DNA of 8,135 nt from assembly GCA_041481445.1 (NCBI GenBank), contig JBGPBV010000235.1, positions 1 to 8,135 of the forward strand, written 5' to 3'. Position numbers and translations under genes: made by a program. Below the pieces are notes generated by a model. That model saw only the letters and a program-made list of their open reading frames with translations. It was not told the DNA's origin and made no database searches. Shown one piece after another: positions 1-6,058 of the stretch (position 1 is its first letter; each line of letters opens with the position of its first letter). This stretch comes from AA29 sp041481445. Its GTDB lineage: Bacteria > Acidobacteriota > Vicinamibacteria > Fen-336.

Positions 1-119
1 GCCTGATGTACGAGAACGCCGAGGGAGTCCCGCGCGACCTCCAACGCGCGGTGGCGCTCTACAAGCAGGGCTGCGCGGCCAGCCACGAGGCCTCCTGCAC
101 GAAGTCCCGCTATCGCTAG
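1..119 (+). CDS. Sel1-repeat protein, C-terminal fragment (5' end outside window)
   Basis: The open frame entering at base 3 encodes 38 residues before a TAG at 117-119. The segment LMYENAEGVPRDLQRAVALY followed by KQGCAASHEASC matches the Sel1-like repeat: a tyrosine in the first helix, the G-V-x-x-D turn, an A-x-x-L/W-Y second helix and a closing small-residue stretch. The two cysteines 10 residues apart (GC...SC) are the arrangement of cysteine-rich Sel1 proteins such as the Helicobacter Hcp family, where they form an in-repeat disulfide; that suggests an exported or periplasmic protein. Sel1 repeats are alpha/alpha solenoid scaffolds for protein interaction, so no enzymatic activity is implied. 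The total length and the partner are unknown because only the last repeat is visible. Its end overlaps the probable start region of the next gene. Confidence 0.75.
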   Translation, partial: LMYENAEGVPRDLQRAVALYKQGCAASHEASCTKSRYR

Positions 120-442
120 TCCCCGCCCTCGCGGTCTTCCTGTTCGCCTCTCCCGCCCTCGCCGATCCGCGGCCGGCGATCCATGTCGAGGGCACCGTCC
201 GCCAGCGCGGAGGCGGCCCCCTGGCCGGCGTGGCCGTCTCCGCGGAGCGGGCCGGCCCGCCCGTGGAGACGGGGACGGACGGGCGATTCCGCCTGGACCT
301 GTCGGCGGGGAGTTGGGTCACGCCCGAATGGAACCGGTACCCGTCCGTGCGCAGGAGGGTCGTGGGGACGGCCTACTACTACCCCCTGGCCAGCCGCAGC
401 CTCAGCGTCGTCCTGTCCCTCGCGGCCGCACGGGCTCGCTGA
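95..442 (+). CDS. Small exported protein with carboxypeptidase-regulatory-like (Ig-like beta) domain; start uncertain
   Basis: The frame ending at TGA 440-442 holds a clear signal peptide (hydrophobic LVPALAVFLFASPALA, likely cleaved before DPRP) and then IHVEGTVRQRGGGPLAGVAV, with GTDGRFRLDLSAGSW further on. This is the G-x-V ... G-x-P-L-x-G-V-x-V ... T-D-x-x-G-x-F-x-L pattern of CarboxypepD_reg/transthyretin-like beta-sandwich domains, which occur on secreted and outer-membrane proteins and usually bind or stabilise partners rather than catalyse. The oddity is the start: no ATG, GTG or TTG occurs in frame between the window edge and an internal GTG at 230, and starting there would delete the signal peptide and half the domain. 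I chose CTG 95, which has GAGG at 87-90 four bases upstream and gives 115 residues; CTG 71 would add two arginines to the n-region. A frameshift error is also possible. The 3' end overlaps convergent nadR by 41 bp. Confidence 0.55.
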   Translation: MHEVPLSLVPALAVFLFASPALADPRPAIHVEGTVRQRGGGPLAGVAVSAERAGPPVETGTDGRFRLDLSAGSWVTPEWNRYPSVRRRVVGTAYYYPLASRSLSVVLSLAAARAR

Positions 443-1406
443 GGAGCGCGTCGACCCGCCGGATCGCCTCCGCCCGCCTCGCCTCGTGCGGGCCTTCGAG
501 CAGGGCCCAGCGCCGTCCGGTGGCCGCGAGCTCGGCCGCGAACCGCGCGTGCATCCAGTGGCGGACGTCCTCGCCGTCGCGCAGCCCGTCCTGCACGAAG
601 GGGATGTCGTCGCCCGTGAGCAGGTAGAGGTCGCACACGCGCTCCCGCGCCATCGCGTCCACCTCGGGGCTGCGGCGTCCGAGGTAGCGCTCGTGCCAGA
701 TCGCGGTGGCGAACACGTCGGTGTCGCAGACGAGGACGGGCCCCCCGCTCCGCGCCGCCTGGTCCTCGCGGCGTGCCTGCTCGCGCGCGATGGCCACGAA
801 CTCGGAGGTCTCCCACTCCGCGACGTAGCCGTGGCGCCACTTCTCCTCGCAGTACTCGCGGCCGTACTCGGGGACGAGGGCGGTGCCGTAGTGGGCGGCG
901 AGGGCGCCCGCCATCGTGGTGGTGCCCGTGGACTCCGCCCCCACGACGCACACGCGGCGCACGTAGACCGCGCGCATGGAGGGCGAGAGACACTCGAGGT
1001 GGCGCAGGGGATCCGCGCGGATGGTGCGGCCGGAGCAGGGGACGGTGCGCCGCTCGGGATCCACGCTGACGTGGCGGGCGCCCATCGCGCGGGCCCAGGC
1101 CTCGCCGTAGGCCTCCGAGGTGAAGCACGCGTCCGGACGCCGGCCCAGGATCCGGCAGGTGTAGTCCGCCCAGCCCTCGCTGTCCGCGGCGTCGACGTCG
1201 TCGGGGACGACGATCACCTCCACTTCCGGATGCACCTCGCGCAGGCAGGCCGCGCGCAGGTCGGCCGCGAGGTCCTGGTCGGGCCGCCAGGCCACGATCA
1301 CCCAGAGATGCTCGCACTGCGCGGAGGCGGTCGCGACGAGGTGGTGGTGGCCGCGATGGGGCGGCCAGAACTTGCCGACGACGACTCCGGTGGCGAAGGT
1401 CTTCAT
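402..1406 (-). CDS. nadR: NadR-type bifunctional NMN adenylyltransferase / ribosylnicotinamide kinase
   Basis: This 334-residue protein lacks the N-terminal helix-turn-helix of enterobacterial NadR, so it should be an enzyme and not a repressor. Residues 1-150 form the nucleotidyltransferase domain, with the ATP-binding GKFWPPHRGH at 11-20 (H/GxGH-type motif) and SGRTIR at 125-130 (the ISxTxxR-type motif). Residues 151-330 form the P-loop kinase domain, with GAESTGTTT at 156-164, EYGREY at 180-185 and the Walker-B-like LVCDTD at 225-230. Family knowledge: the kinase converts nicotinamide riboside to NMN and the transferase makes NAD from NMN and ATP, in the cytoplasm. The Walker A lysine is replaced by Thr162. 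I recall similar GTTT loops in other NadR-like proteins, so this may be a subfamily trait and not a loss. Its ATG overlaps the pnuC stop (ATGA), which implies translational coupling. The upstream reading frame is open well beyond this ATG, but that extension is the shadow of pnuC. Confidence 0.92.
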   Translation of the reverse strand: MKTFATGVVVGKFWPPHRGHHHLVATASAQCEHLWVIVAWRPDQDLAADLRAACLREVHPEVEVIVVPDDVDAADSEGWADYTCRILGRRPDACFTSEAYGEAWARAMGARHVSVDPERRTVPCSGRTIRADPLRHLECLSPSMRAVYVRRVCVVGAESTGTTTMAGALAAHYGTALVPEYGREYCEEKWRHGYVAEWETSEFVAIAREQARREDQAARSGGPVLVCDTDVFATAIWHERYLGRRSPEVDAMARERVCDLYLLTGDDIPFVQDGLRDGEDVRHWMHARFAAELAATGRRWALLEGPHEARRAEAIRRVDALLSEPVRPRGTGRR

Positions 1407-2047
1407 GCCGGGGCCAGCGTCACCGTCCACCGGCGGAGGCCCACCAGGCAGAGCACGATGAAGACCGCGTAGAGCAGCGCGGTGAGGTACAGCCCGCGCG
1501 ACACGTAGAGCCAGACGTAGAGCACGTCGGCCGCCATCCAGAAGTACCAGTTCTCGATGCGCTTGCGGTTGAGGAGCCACTGCGCGGTCAGGCTCAAGAC
1601 CGTCGTCAGCGCGTCCAGGGCGGGCGCGGCATCGCCGATGCGGACGAACCACGCGAAAAGCCCGGCGGTGGCGGAGGCCCCGATCACGCCGGCCGCGAGG
1701 CTCTCCGCGCGCGGGCTGCGCGACACGGGCAGGTCCTCGCCCTTGCCGGTCCCGCGCGCCCATCGCCACCAACCGGCCGCGGCCAGGGCGAGGTAGACGA
1801 CCTGCAGGGTCATGTCGCCGTAGAGCCTCGCCGACCAGAAGAGGGCGAGGAAGAACGCGTTGTTCGCGATGCCGACCGGGAAGTTCCAGATGCTCTCGTC
1901 GATGACGAGCAGCACGCAGGCGGCGCCGGTGGCGAAGCCCAGGACCTCGGTCAGGCTCAGCGGCAGGCCCTTGGCGAGGGAGGCCCAGGCCAGTCCGGAG
2001 GTGCCGGCGGCCAGCGCGGACCAGGCCAGGAGGCGCGAGATCGACAC
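1403..2047 (-). CDS. pnuC: PnuC-family nicotinamide riboside transporter
   Basis: A 214-residue integral membrane protein from GTG at 2047, the usual size for the family. Family signatures are clear: WNFPVGIANN at 54-63, YGDMTLQVVYLALAAAGWWRW at 76-96, and the C-terminal block from SLTAQWLLNRKRIENWYFW (152-170) through GLYLTALLYAVFIVL to a terminal LRRW. Hydrophobic segments lie around 5-25, 35-52, 58-75, 80-96, 117-136, 143-159, 167-183 and 187-204, consistent with the SWEET-like PnuC fold. PnuC proteins carry out facilitated uptake of nicotinamide riboside. The downstream nadR, coupled by a 4-bp overlap, supplies the kinase that traps it, and this adjacency is a strong independent argument for NR specificity. 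The open frame continues upstream past 2047, but that extension is hydrophilic and runs into the divergent regulator gene, so GTG 2047 is preferred. No good Shine-Dalgarno precedes it; a TAACAT hexamer lies 7 bases upstream, without a convincing -35. Confidence 0.9.
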   Translation of the reverse strand: MSISRLLAWSALAAGTSGLAWASLAKGLPLSLTEVLGFATGAACVLLVIDESIWNFPVGIANNAFFLALFWSARLYGDMTLQVVYLALAAAGWWRWARGTGKGEDLPVSRSPRAESLAAGVIGASATAGLFAWFVRIGDAAPALDALTTVLSLTAQWLLNRKRIENWYFWMAADVLYVWLYVSRGLYLTALLYAVFIVLCLVGLRRWTVTLAPA

Positions 2048-2180
2048 GCCGAGGATGTTACGCGCGTCTCCGATCGGGGCGGATACGGCGCTCGATCCCC
2101 GTCGACTCTCATATCCGATTTTCGTTTGAGATCCAGGTTCGGGCCGGCGTACACTCTCGCCGCCGATCTCGAATCCCTTC
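2048..2180. other. Divergent intergenic region between pnuC and the winged-helix/FHA regulator gene
   Basis: These 133 bases separate the GTG of pnuC from the ATG of the regulator and are noticeably more A/T-rich in the middle (2108-2131) than the surrounding genes. On the plus strand a sigma-70-like promoter is readable and listed separately. On the minus strand there is only TAACAT at 2060-2055, seven bases before the pnuC start, with no recognisable -35. I see no NadR- or NrtR-type palindrome that would indicate NAD-responsive control. Confidence 0.6.
2126..2155 (+). promoter_or_regulatory. Predicted sigma-70-type promoter of the regulator operon
   Basis: TTGAGA (2126-2131) and TACACT (2150-2155) are separated by 18 bases; each hexamer matches the housekeeping consensus at four or five positions. 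Transcription would begin near 2162, giving a short leader of about 19 bases before ATG 2181. That leader contains no Shine-Dalgarno sequence. Confidence 0.5.
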
Positions 2181-2837
2181 ATGCGCATCCGGTTCGGAGA
2201 TTTCGTCCTCGATCGCGCCAGCCGCGAGCTCCTGCGCGACGGCCGCCGGGCCCACCTCTCGCCCAAGTCCTTCCAGCTCCTGGAGGAGCTGATCGAGGCG
2301 CGGCCGCGCGCCCTCTCGAAGTCCGATCTGCAGGGGCGGCTCTGGCCCGGGGTCTTCGTGGCCGAGGTCAACGTCGCCAACCTCGTGAGCGAGATCCGCA
2401 GCGCGCTCGGCGACGACGCCCGGCGGGCCCGCTTCGTGCGGACGGTGCACCGCTTCGGCTACGCGTTCTGCGGCGAGGCGAAGGAGGAGCACGCGGCGGG
2501 GCCGCGCCCCCAGCCGCGCTACCAGCTCCTGTGGCGCGACGGCCGGGTCGTCCTCACCGAGAGCGAGTACGTGCTCGGACGGAGCCGCGAGCTGGAGGTG
2601 TGCCTGGACTCGCCGAGCGTCTCCCGCCAGCACGCGCGCATCCGCGTCTCGCCGGAGGGCGTGACCCTCGAAGACCTCGGCAGCAAGAACGGGACGTACC
2701 TGCGCGGCCACAAGCTCGACGGCGAGGCCCGCCTCGGGGACGGGGACGAGCTGCGGCTGGGCTCCGTCCGCCTGAAGTTCCGGAAGCTGAGCGCGGAGGG
2801 CTCGACCGACACCGCCTCCGGCTCCTCGCGCCGATGA
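2181..2837 (+). CDS. Winged-helix (OmpR/PhoB-type) DNA-binding regulator with C-terminal FHA domain
   Basis: 218 residues in two domains. Residues 1-97 are an OmpR/PhoB C-terminal-type winged helix: the start RIRFGDFVLDRASREL, the helix LSPKSFQLLEELIEA, LWPGVFVAEVNVANLVSEIR as transactivation loop and recognition helix, and FVRTVHRFGYAF (85-96) as the wing. Residues about 115-203 are an FHA domain with all its phosphothreonine-site residues: GR at 133-134, S148-R149-x-H151, and N170-G171-T172 in LGSKNGTYL. FHA domains bind phosphothreonine peptides, so this should be a cytoplasmic transcription regulator switched by a Ser/Thr kinase and not by a response-regulator aspartate; no receiver domain is present. 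The nearest known logic is mycobacterial EmbR, which has a BTAD domain between the two; here about 18 linker residues replace it. The tail STDTASGSSRR is rich in possible phosphorylation sites. It is followed after 20 bp by a small exported protein, and the transmembrane kinase lies convergent just beyond. Confidence 0.92.
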   Translation: MRIRFGDFVLDRASRELLRDGRRAHLSPKSFQLLEELIEARPRALSKSDLQGRLWPGVFVAEVNVANLVSEIRSALGDDARRARFVRTVHRFGYAFCGEAKEEHAAGPRPQPRYQLLWRDGRVVLTESEYVLGRSRELEVCLDSPSVSRQHARIRVSPEGVTLEDLGSKNGTYLRGHKLDGEARLGDGDELRLGSVRLKFRKLSAEGSTDTASGSSRR

Positions 2838-2848
2838 GAGGCGCAACG

Positions 2849-2853
2849 GGAGG
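2849..2853 (+). promoter_or_regulatory. Ribosome binding site GGAGG
   Basis: GGAGG lies four bases before ATG 2858. It fixes the start of the exported protein even though the open frame extends far upstream through the regulator gene. Confidence 0.7.
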
Positions 2854-2857
2854 ATCG

Positions 2858-3340
2858 ATGAAGCTCTTCGTGCGTGGCGCGGCCGTCCTCGTCCTCGGCC
2901 TCCTGGCGGGCACGGCCCAGGCCCAGCCGTCGATCGGGGTCGGAGGCGGGGACTGCGGCTCGCCGCAGCTCTCGAAGTCGATCGGCAAGGCCTTCGTGAT
3001 GCATCCGGGGAGGCCGTGCCTGTCGTTCGTCAACGACGTCGGCCGGCTGGCCGAGCTGACGATCGACACGAGCGTCGGCTTCGCCAAGCTCCGCGTCCAG
3101 CCCGAGAGCGAGCTCAAGACGATCGAGCTCTCGCGTGGCGCGCGCCGGGTCCGGGTCTTCGGGGGCGTGGTGGCCGCGGGCGAGATCGCGATCCGCATCC
3201 AGCCGCTGGAGGCGCCCGTCACGATCACGCTCCGCGGCTTCCGGCGCGCCCCCGGTCCGCACGTGCTCGTCCCAGAGGCGGCGCCTCCGCCCGCCGCTCA
3301 GGGTGAGGGCGAGGCGAAGGCGCGCCGCACGTCGGAATAG
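2858..3340 (+). CDS. Small exported protein of unknown function
   Basis: 160 residues with a textbook signal peptide: MKLFVRG, a hydrophobic stretch AAVLVLGLLAGTA and the cleavage motif AQA at 20-22. The mature part of about 138 residues is mostly beta-prone, with one possible disulfide between Cys33 and Cys54, alternating hydrophobic strands (AELTIDTSVGFAKLRV, RRVRVFGGVV, EIAIRIQPL, PVTITLRGF) and a low-complexity Pro/Ala/Glu tail from 137 to the end. I do not recognise the family; a small periplasmic beta-sandwich is the likely fold. It lies 20 bp behind the winged-helix/FHA regulator and so is probably co-transcribed with it. It could be a periplasmic partner of the convergent kinase, but that is inference from position only. 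The last 43 bases overlap the 3' end of the kinase gene on the other strand. Confidence 0.82.
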   Translation: MKLFVRGAAVLVLGLLAGTAQAQPSIGVGGGDCGSPQLSKSIGKAFVMHPGRPCLSFVNDVGRLAELTIDTSVGFAKLRVQPESELKTIELSRGARRVRVFGGVVAAGEIAIRIQPLEAPVTITLRGFRRAPGPHVLVPEAAPPPAAQGEGEAKARRTSE

Positions 3341-5964
3341 CGCGGGTCGGCGCGCAAGGGGGCCAGGTTCGGGTCGGCCTCCACCAGCGGAAGGGCGAGG
3401 CCGGCCGCCATCGCCTTTGCCAGCGCGGCCAGGCCCTCCGGGATCCGGCCGGCCAGGCCGTCCACGATCGCCTCCGTGTAGGTGATCGTCACGTCCGCGG
3501 GGCCGAGCTGGAGCGCGTCGTTGAGGAAGCGCCGCGCGCGCACGTGGTCGCCGGTCTTGGCGTGGTTGAGGGCGAGCAGCGTCTTGGCCTGCGCGTCGCG
3601 CGGGTTGACGTCGAGCTGGCGCAAGCCGAGCGCGATCGCCCGCTCGTACATCTCCCGCGCCTTGTCCGCCGCCCCCGTCCAGCGGTACCCGTCGCCGAGG
3701 TTGCCCGCGTAGAGCGGGGCCTGCGGCTCGAGAAGGGCCGCCTTCTCGAACATGGGGACGGCCTCCGGGTACTTGCCGGCGTAGGCGCTGGCCAGGCCGA
3801 GGTTCGTGTACGTGTTCGCGTTGGGCTGGAGGGCGATGGCCTTCTCGAACGCGGCCACCGCGTCCGGGAAGTGCCCCAGGCAGAGAGAGGCCGCGCCGAG
3901 GTCGTTGTAGGCGACCGCGTTGTCCGGCTCGAGCGCGATCTCCTTCCGGTAGGCGTCCGCCGCCTGGCCGTACTGCCCGAGCGTGTAGTGGCCGAAGCCG
4001 AGCTGCGCGTAGTTCACCCAGTGGTAGGGGTTCACCGCCACCGCCTTCTGGAGGGTGGCGATGGCCTCCGTCTTGCGGTTCGCGGTGAGGTAGGCGCGGC
4101 CCAGGCGGCGGAAGGCCTCGTCGGAGCTCGGGAAGAGCGCGGTCGCCCGCGTCAGCTCGGCGATGGCCTCCGCGTTCTTGCCCGTGGCCTGGTAGACGTT
4201 GGCCAGGGCCAGCCTCACCTCCAGCAGGTCCTCCGCGATGCTCCGCGCCTGCTCGGCCGCCGCCACCGCCTTGCCCGCCCAGGCCGCGTCCTTGGTCGCG
4301 CGGTACATGCGGAGCTGCGCGGTGGCCAGGCCGGCGTAGGCCAGCGCGAAGCGCGAGTCCCTGGCCAGGGCCTCCTCGTAGGAGGCGATGGCGGCCAGGA
4401 CGTTCTTCGTGTCCTGGTCCCCGCGCATCAGGTTCCGGCCGGCGAGGTAGAGCTCGTAGGCCTCGACGTTCTCGGAGCCGGTGGCCGCCGCGCGCGCCCG
4501 CTCCTCGGTGGTGGGGGCGAGGCCGAGGGCGCCGAGCAGGCCGGCGTAGATCTGGTCCTCGGCGGTGAGGAGGTCGGCGGGCAGGAACTCGGACTCGCGG
4601 CTCCACAGCCGCCGGTGGGAGGCCACGTCCTCGAGCTCCGTCACCACGCGGATCCGTCCCCCGCCCTGCTGGACCGTGCCGGTGACGATGCGCGAGGCGC
4701 CCAGGTCGCGCGCCGCCTGGTCCATCGTCGGCTTCCTGGCCGCGCGCTCGACCGCGGTGGCGGAGGCCACGTTGAGCGCGCCCAGGGAGGACAGCTTCGA
4801 GGACAGGCTCTCCGCGAGGCCGGGCCCCAGACGCGCCAGGGCGGGGTCGTCGCCGAGGACGCGGAAAGGCAGGACGGCCACCCGCTGCCGCTCGGCGGGG
4901 GGCGCGGGCCACCAGGCGCGCCAGGTGCGCACGAGGGCGCCGCGGACCTTCGGCTGCGCGAGGGTGAGGGCGAGCCCGCCCGCCACCGCCGCCACCACGG
5001 CCACGCGCGCCAGCATCCGGCCCCACCGCCGATGCCGGCGGGGAGCGCGCTGGCCCTCCAGGTCGGCCAGGACTTCGCTCGCCGTCTGGTAGCGCGCGTC
5101 CGGGTCCCTCTCCAGGCACCGCAGGACGATGCGCCGGAGATGCGCGGGGAGGCCGGGAGTGAGCGTGCCCGGATCCCTGGGCGCGCTCTTCACGCGCTGC
5201 AGCATCTCGTCGAGGGGCGCGCCGCCGGCGAAGGGCACGGTGCCGGTGAGCATCTCGTAGAGGATCAGGCCGAGCGCGTAGACGTCGCTGCGCGAGTCGA
5301 GCGGCCGGCCCCCCACCTGCTCGGGAGACATGTAGCGGGGCGTGCCCGGCGTGGCCCCGGAATCGGTGAGGCCGGGGTCGGTCGCGGTGAGCGACTTGGC
5401 CAGGCCGAAGTCGCCGACGTAGAGATGGTCGCCCGCGCCGACCAGGACGTTGCGGGGCTTGAGGTCGCGGTGCAGGACGCCGGCGTCGTGGGCGGCCTGC
5501 AACGCCGCGCAGAGCTGGCGGGCGAAGGCGACGGCGCGCGGCACGGCCAGGGGCGCCTCGCGCCGGAGCAGCGCGTGGAGGTCCTCGCCGTCCACGCAGT
5601 CCATGGAGATGAACTTGATGCCGTCCACGTCGCCGAGGTCGTGGATGCGCAGGATGTTGACGTGGGAGACGGCGCGCGCCATCAGCAGCTCGCGCTTGAA
5701 GCGCAGGAGGGCGGAGGCGTCGGCGGTGCGGTCGGGCGGGAGGACCTTCAGCGCGACCGTGCGGTCCAGCTCGCGGTCGTGGGCCTGGTAGACCGTCCCC
5801 ATCGCGCCTTCGCCCAGGCAGCGCACGATCCGGAAGCGCGCCCCGAAGTCGGAGCCGTCCTGCAGGTAGAGGCCGGGGGCGCGGCGGGCGGCGGAGGAGT
5901 CGAGCGCCTGGGTGGGAGCGTCGCTGGGAGCCGACGGAGGACCCTTGGGCGGCGGAGGGGGCAC
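3298..5964 (-). CDS. Transmembrane Ser/Thr protein kinase with TolB-like and TPR regions
   Basis: 888 residues. A Pro-rich leader (1-35) precedes a complete Hanks-type kinase domain at about 43-303: glycine loop GEGAMGTVY (51-59), ATP-binding Lys73, helix-C Glu92, catalytic HRDLKPRN (165-172), DFG (185-187), activation-loop threonines and serines (T194, T196, T200, S202, T205, T208) and MSPEQ (212-216). All catalytic residues are present and it is an RD kinase, so loop autophosphorylation is expected. A basic stretch (RAPRRHRRWGR) and one membrane helix (about 318-336) follow. The extracytoplasmic side begins with a TolB-like domain (RVAVLPF at 361-367 through LWSRESE) and then about eight TPR units (about 497-820), ending LRADPRYSDVRRAF. 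This architecture senses outside the membrane, or recruits partners, and signals inside. The start is GTG 5964; an in-frame TAG lies at 5979-5977, so little room for extension exists. A TTGACA promoter puts the transcript start only about three bases ahead of that GTG. The likely partner is the FHA regulator at 2181. Confidence 0.95.
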   Translation of the reverse strand: MPPPPPKGPPSAPSDAPTQALDSSAARRAPGLYLQDGSDFGARFRIVRCLGEGAMGTVYQAHDRELDRTVALKVLPPDRTADASALLRFKRELLMARAVSHVNILRIHDLGDVDGIKFISMDCVDGEDLHALLRREAPLAVPRAVAFARQLCAALQAAHDAGVLHRDLKPRNVLVGAGDHLYVGDFGLAKSLTATDPGLTDSGATPGTPRYMSPEQVGGRPLDSRSDVYALGLILYEMLTGTVPFAGGAPLDEMLQRVKSAPRDPGTLTPGLPAHLRRIVLRCLERDPDARYQTASEVLADLEGQRAPRRHRRWGRMLARVAVVAAVAGGLALTLAQPKVRGALVRTWRAWWPAPPAERQRVAVLPFRVLGDDPALARLGPGLAESLSSKLSSLGALNVASATAVERAARKPTMDQAARDLGASRIVTGTVQQGGGRIRVVTELEDVASHRRLWSRESEFLPADLLTAEDQIYAGLLGALGLAPTTEERARAAATGSENVEAYELYLAGRNLMRGDQDTKNVLAAIASYEEALARDSRFALAYAGLATAQLRMYRATKDAAWAGKAVAAAEQARSIAEDLLEVRLALANVYQATGKNAEAIAELTRATALFPSSDEAFRRLGRAYLTANRKTEAIATLQKAVAVNPYHWVNYAQLGFGHYTLGQYGQAADAYRKEIALEPDNAVAYNDLGAASLCLGHFPDAVAAFEKAIALQPNANTYTNLGLASAYAGKYPEAVPMFEKAALLEPQAPLYAGNLGDGYRWTGAADKAREMYERAIALGLRQLDVNPRDAQAKTLLALNHAKTGDHVRARRFLNDALQLGPADVTITYTEAIVDGLAGRIPEGLAALAKAMAAGLALPLVEADPNLAPLRADPRYSDVRRAFASPSP

Positions 5965-5973
5965 GCGCGTCAG

Positions 5974-6002
5974 ACGCTAGACCGCCGCTCCCGGGCTGTC
6001 AA
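5974..6002 (-). promoter_or_regulatory. Predicted sigma-70-type promoter of the kinase gene
   Basis: Read on the minus strand, a perfect TTGACA (6002-5997) is followed after 17 bases by TAGCGT (5979-5974). The expected transcription start, near 5967, is about three bases before GTG 5964, so the message should be essentially leaderless. No Shine-Dalgarno sequence is present, which agrees. Confidence 0.65.
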
Positions 6003-6014
6003 ACGCGGGGATGC

Positions 6015-6047
6015 CCCGTGGGCGCCGCGTGCGGGCGCGCCCACGGG
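6015..6047. repeat. 11-bp perfect inverted repeat, terminator-like
   Basis: CCCGTGGGCGC (6015-6025) is exactly complementary to GCGCCCACGGG (6037-6047), with an 11-base spacer. It lies 12 bases past the stop of the cysteine-cluster protein gene (minus strand) and 13 bases before the -35 of the kinase promoter. The position suits a transcription terminator insulating the two genes, but there is no T-run after the stem, so factor-independent termination is doubtful. Confidence 0.55.
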
Positions 6048-6058
6048 ACGGGGTCACC

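Noticed and set aside
918..944. Treating nadR as a pseudogene because of the P-loop change
   Set aside because: The frame is full length, both catalytic regions are otherwise conserved, and coupling to pnuC is intact.
402..1772. A longer NadR starting inside pnuC
   Set aside because: The extra 122 residues are arginine-rich and overlap the conserved membrane segments of PnuC in another frame; the ATG at 1406 with its ATGA overlap is the natural start.
2048..2060. TAACAT as the -10 of a leaderless pnuC promoter
   Set aside because: The spacing to GTG 2047 fits, but no -35 is recognisable at 16-19 bases, so it is not listed as a promoter.
1403..2380. A 325-residue PnuC with a long N-terminal extension
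   Set aside because: The extension is hydrophilic, runs through the divergent promoter and into the regulator gene, and gives a length outside the family range.
2519..5119. An 866-codon minus-strand open frame overlapping both the kinase and the regulator genes
   Set aside because: It is an out-of-frame reading dominated by Arg, Gly, Pro and Ala, and it crosses two real genes on opposite strands.
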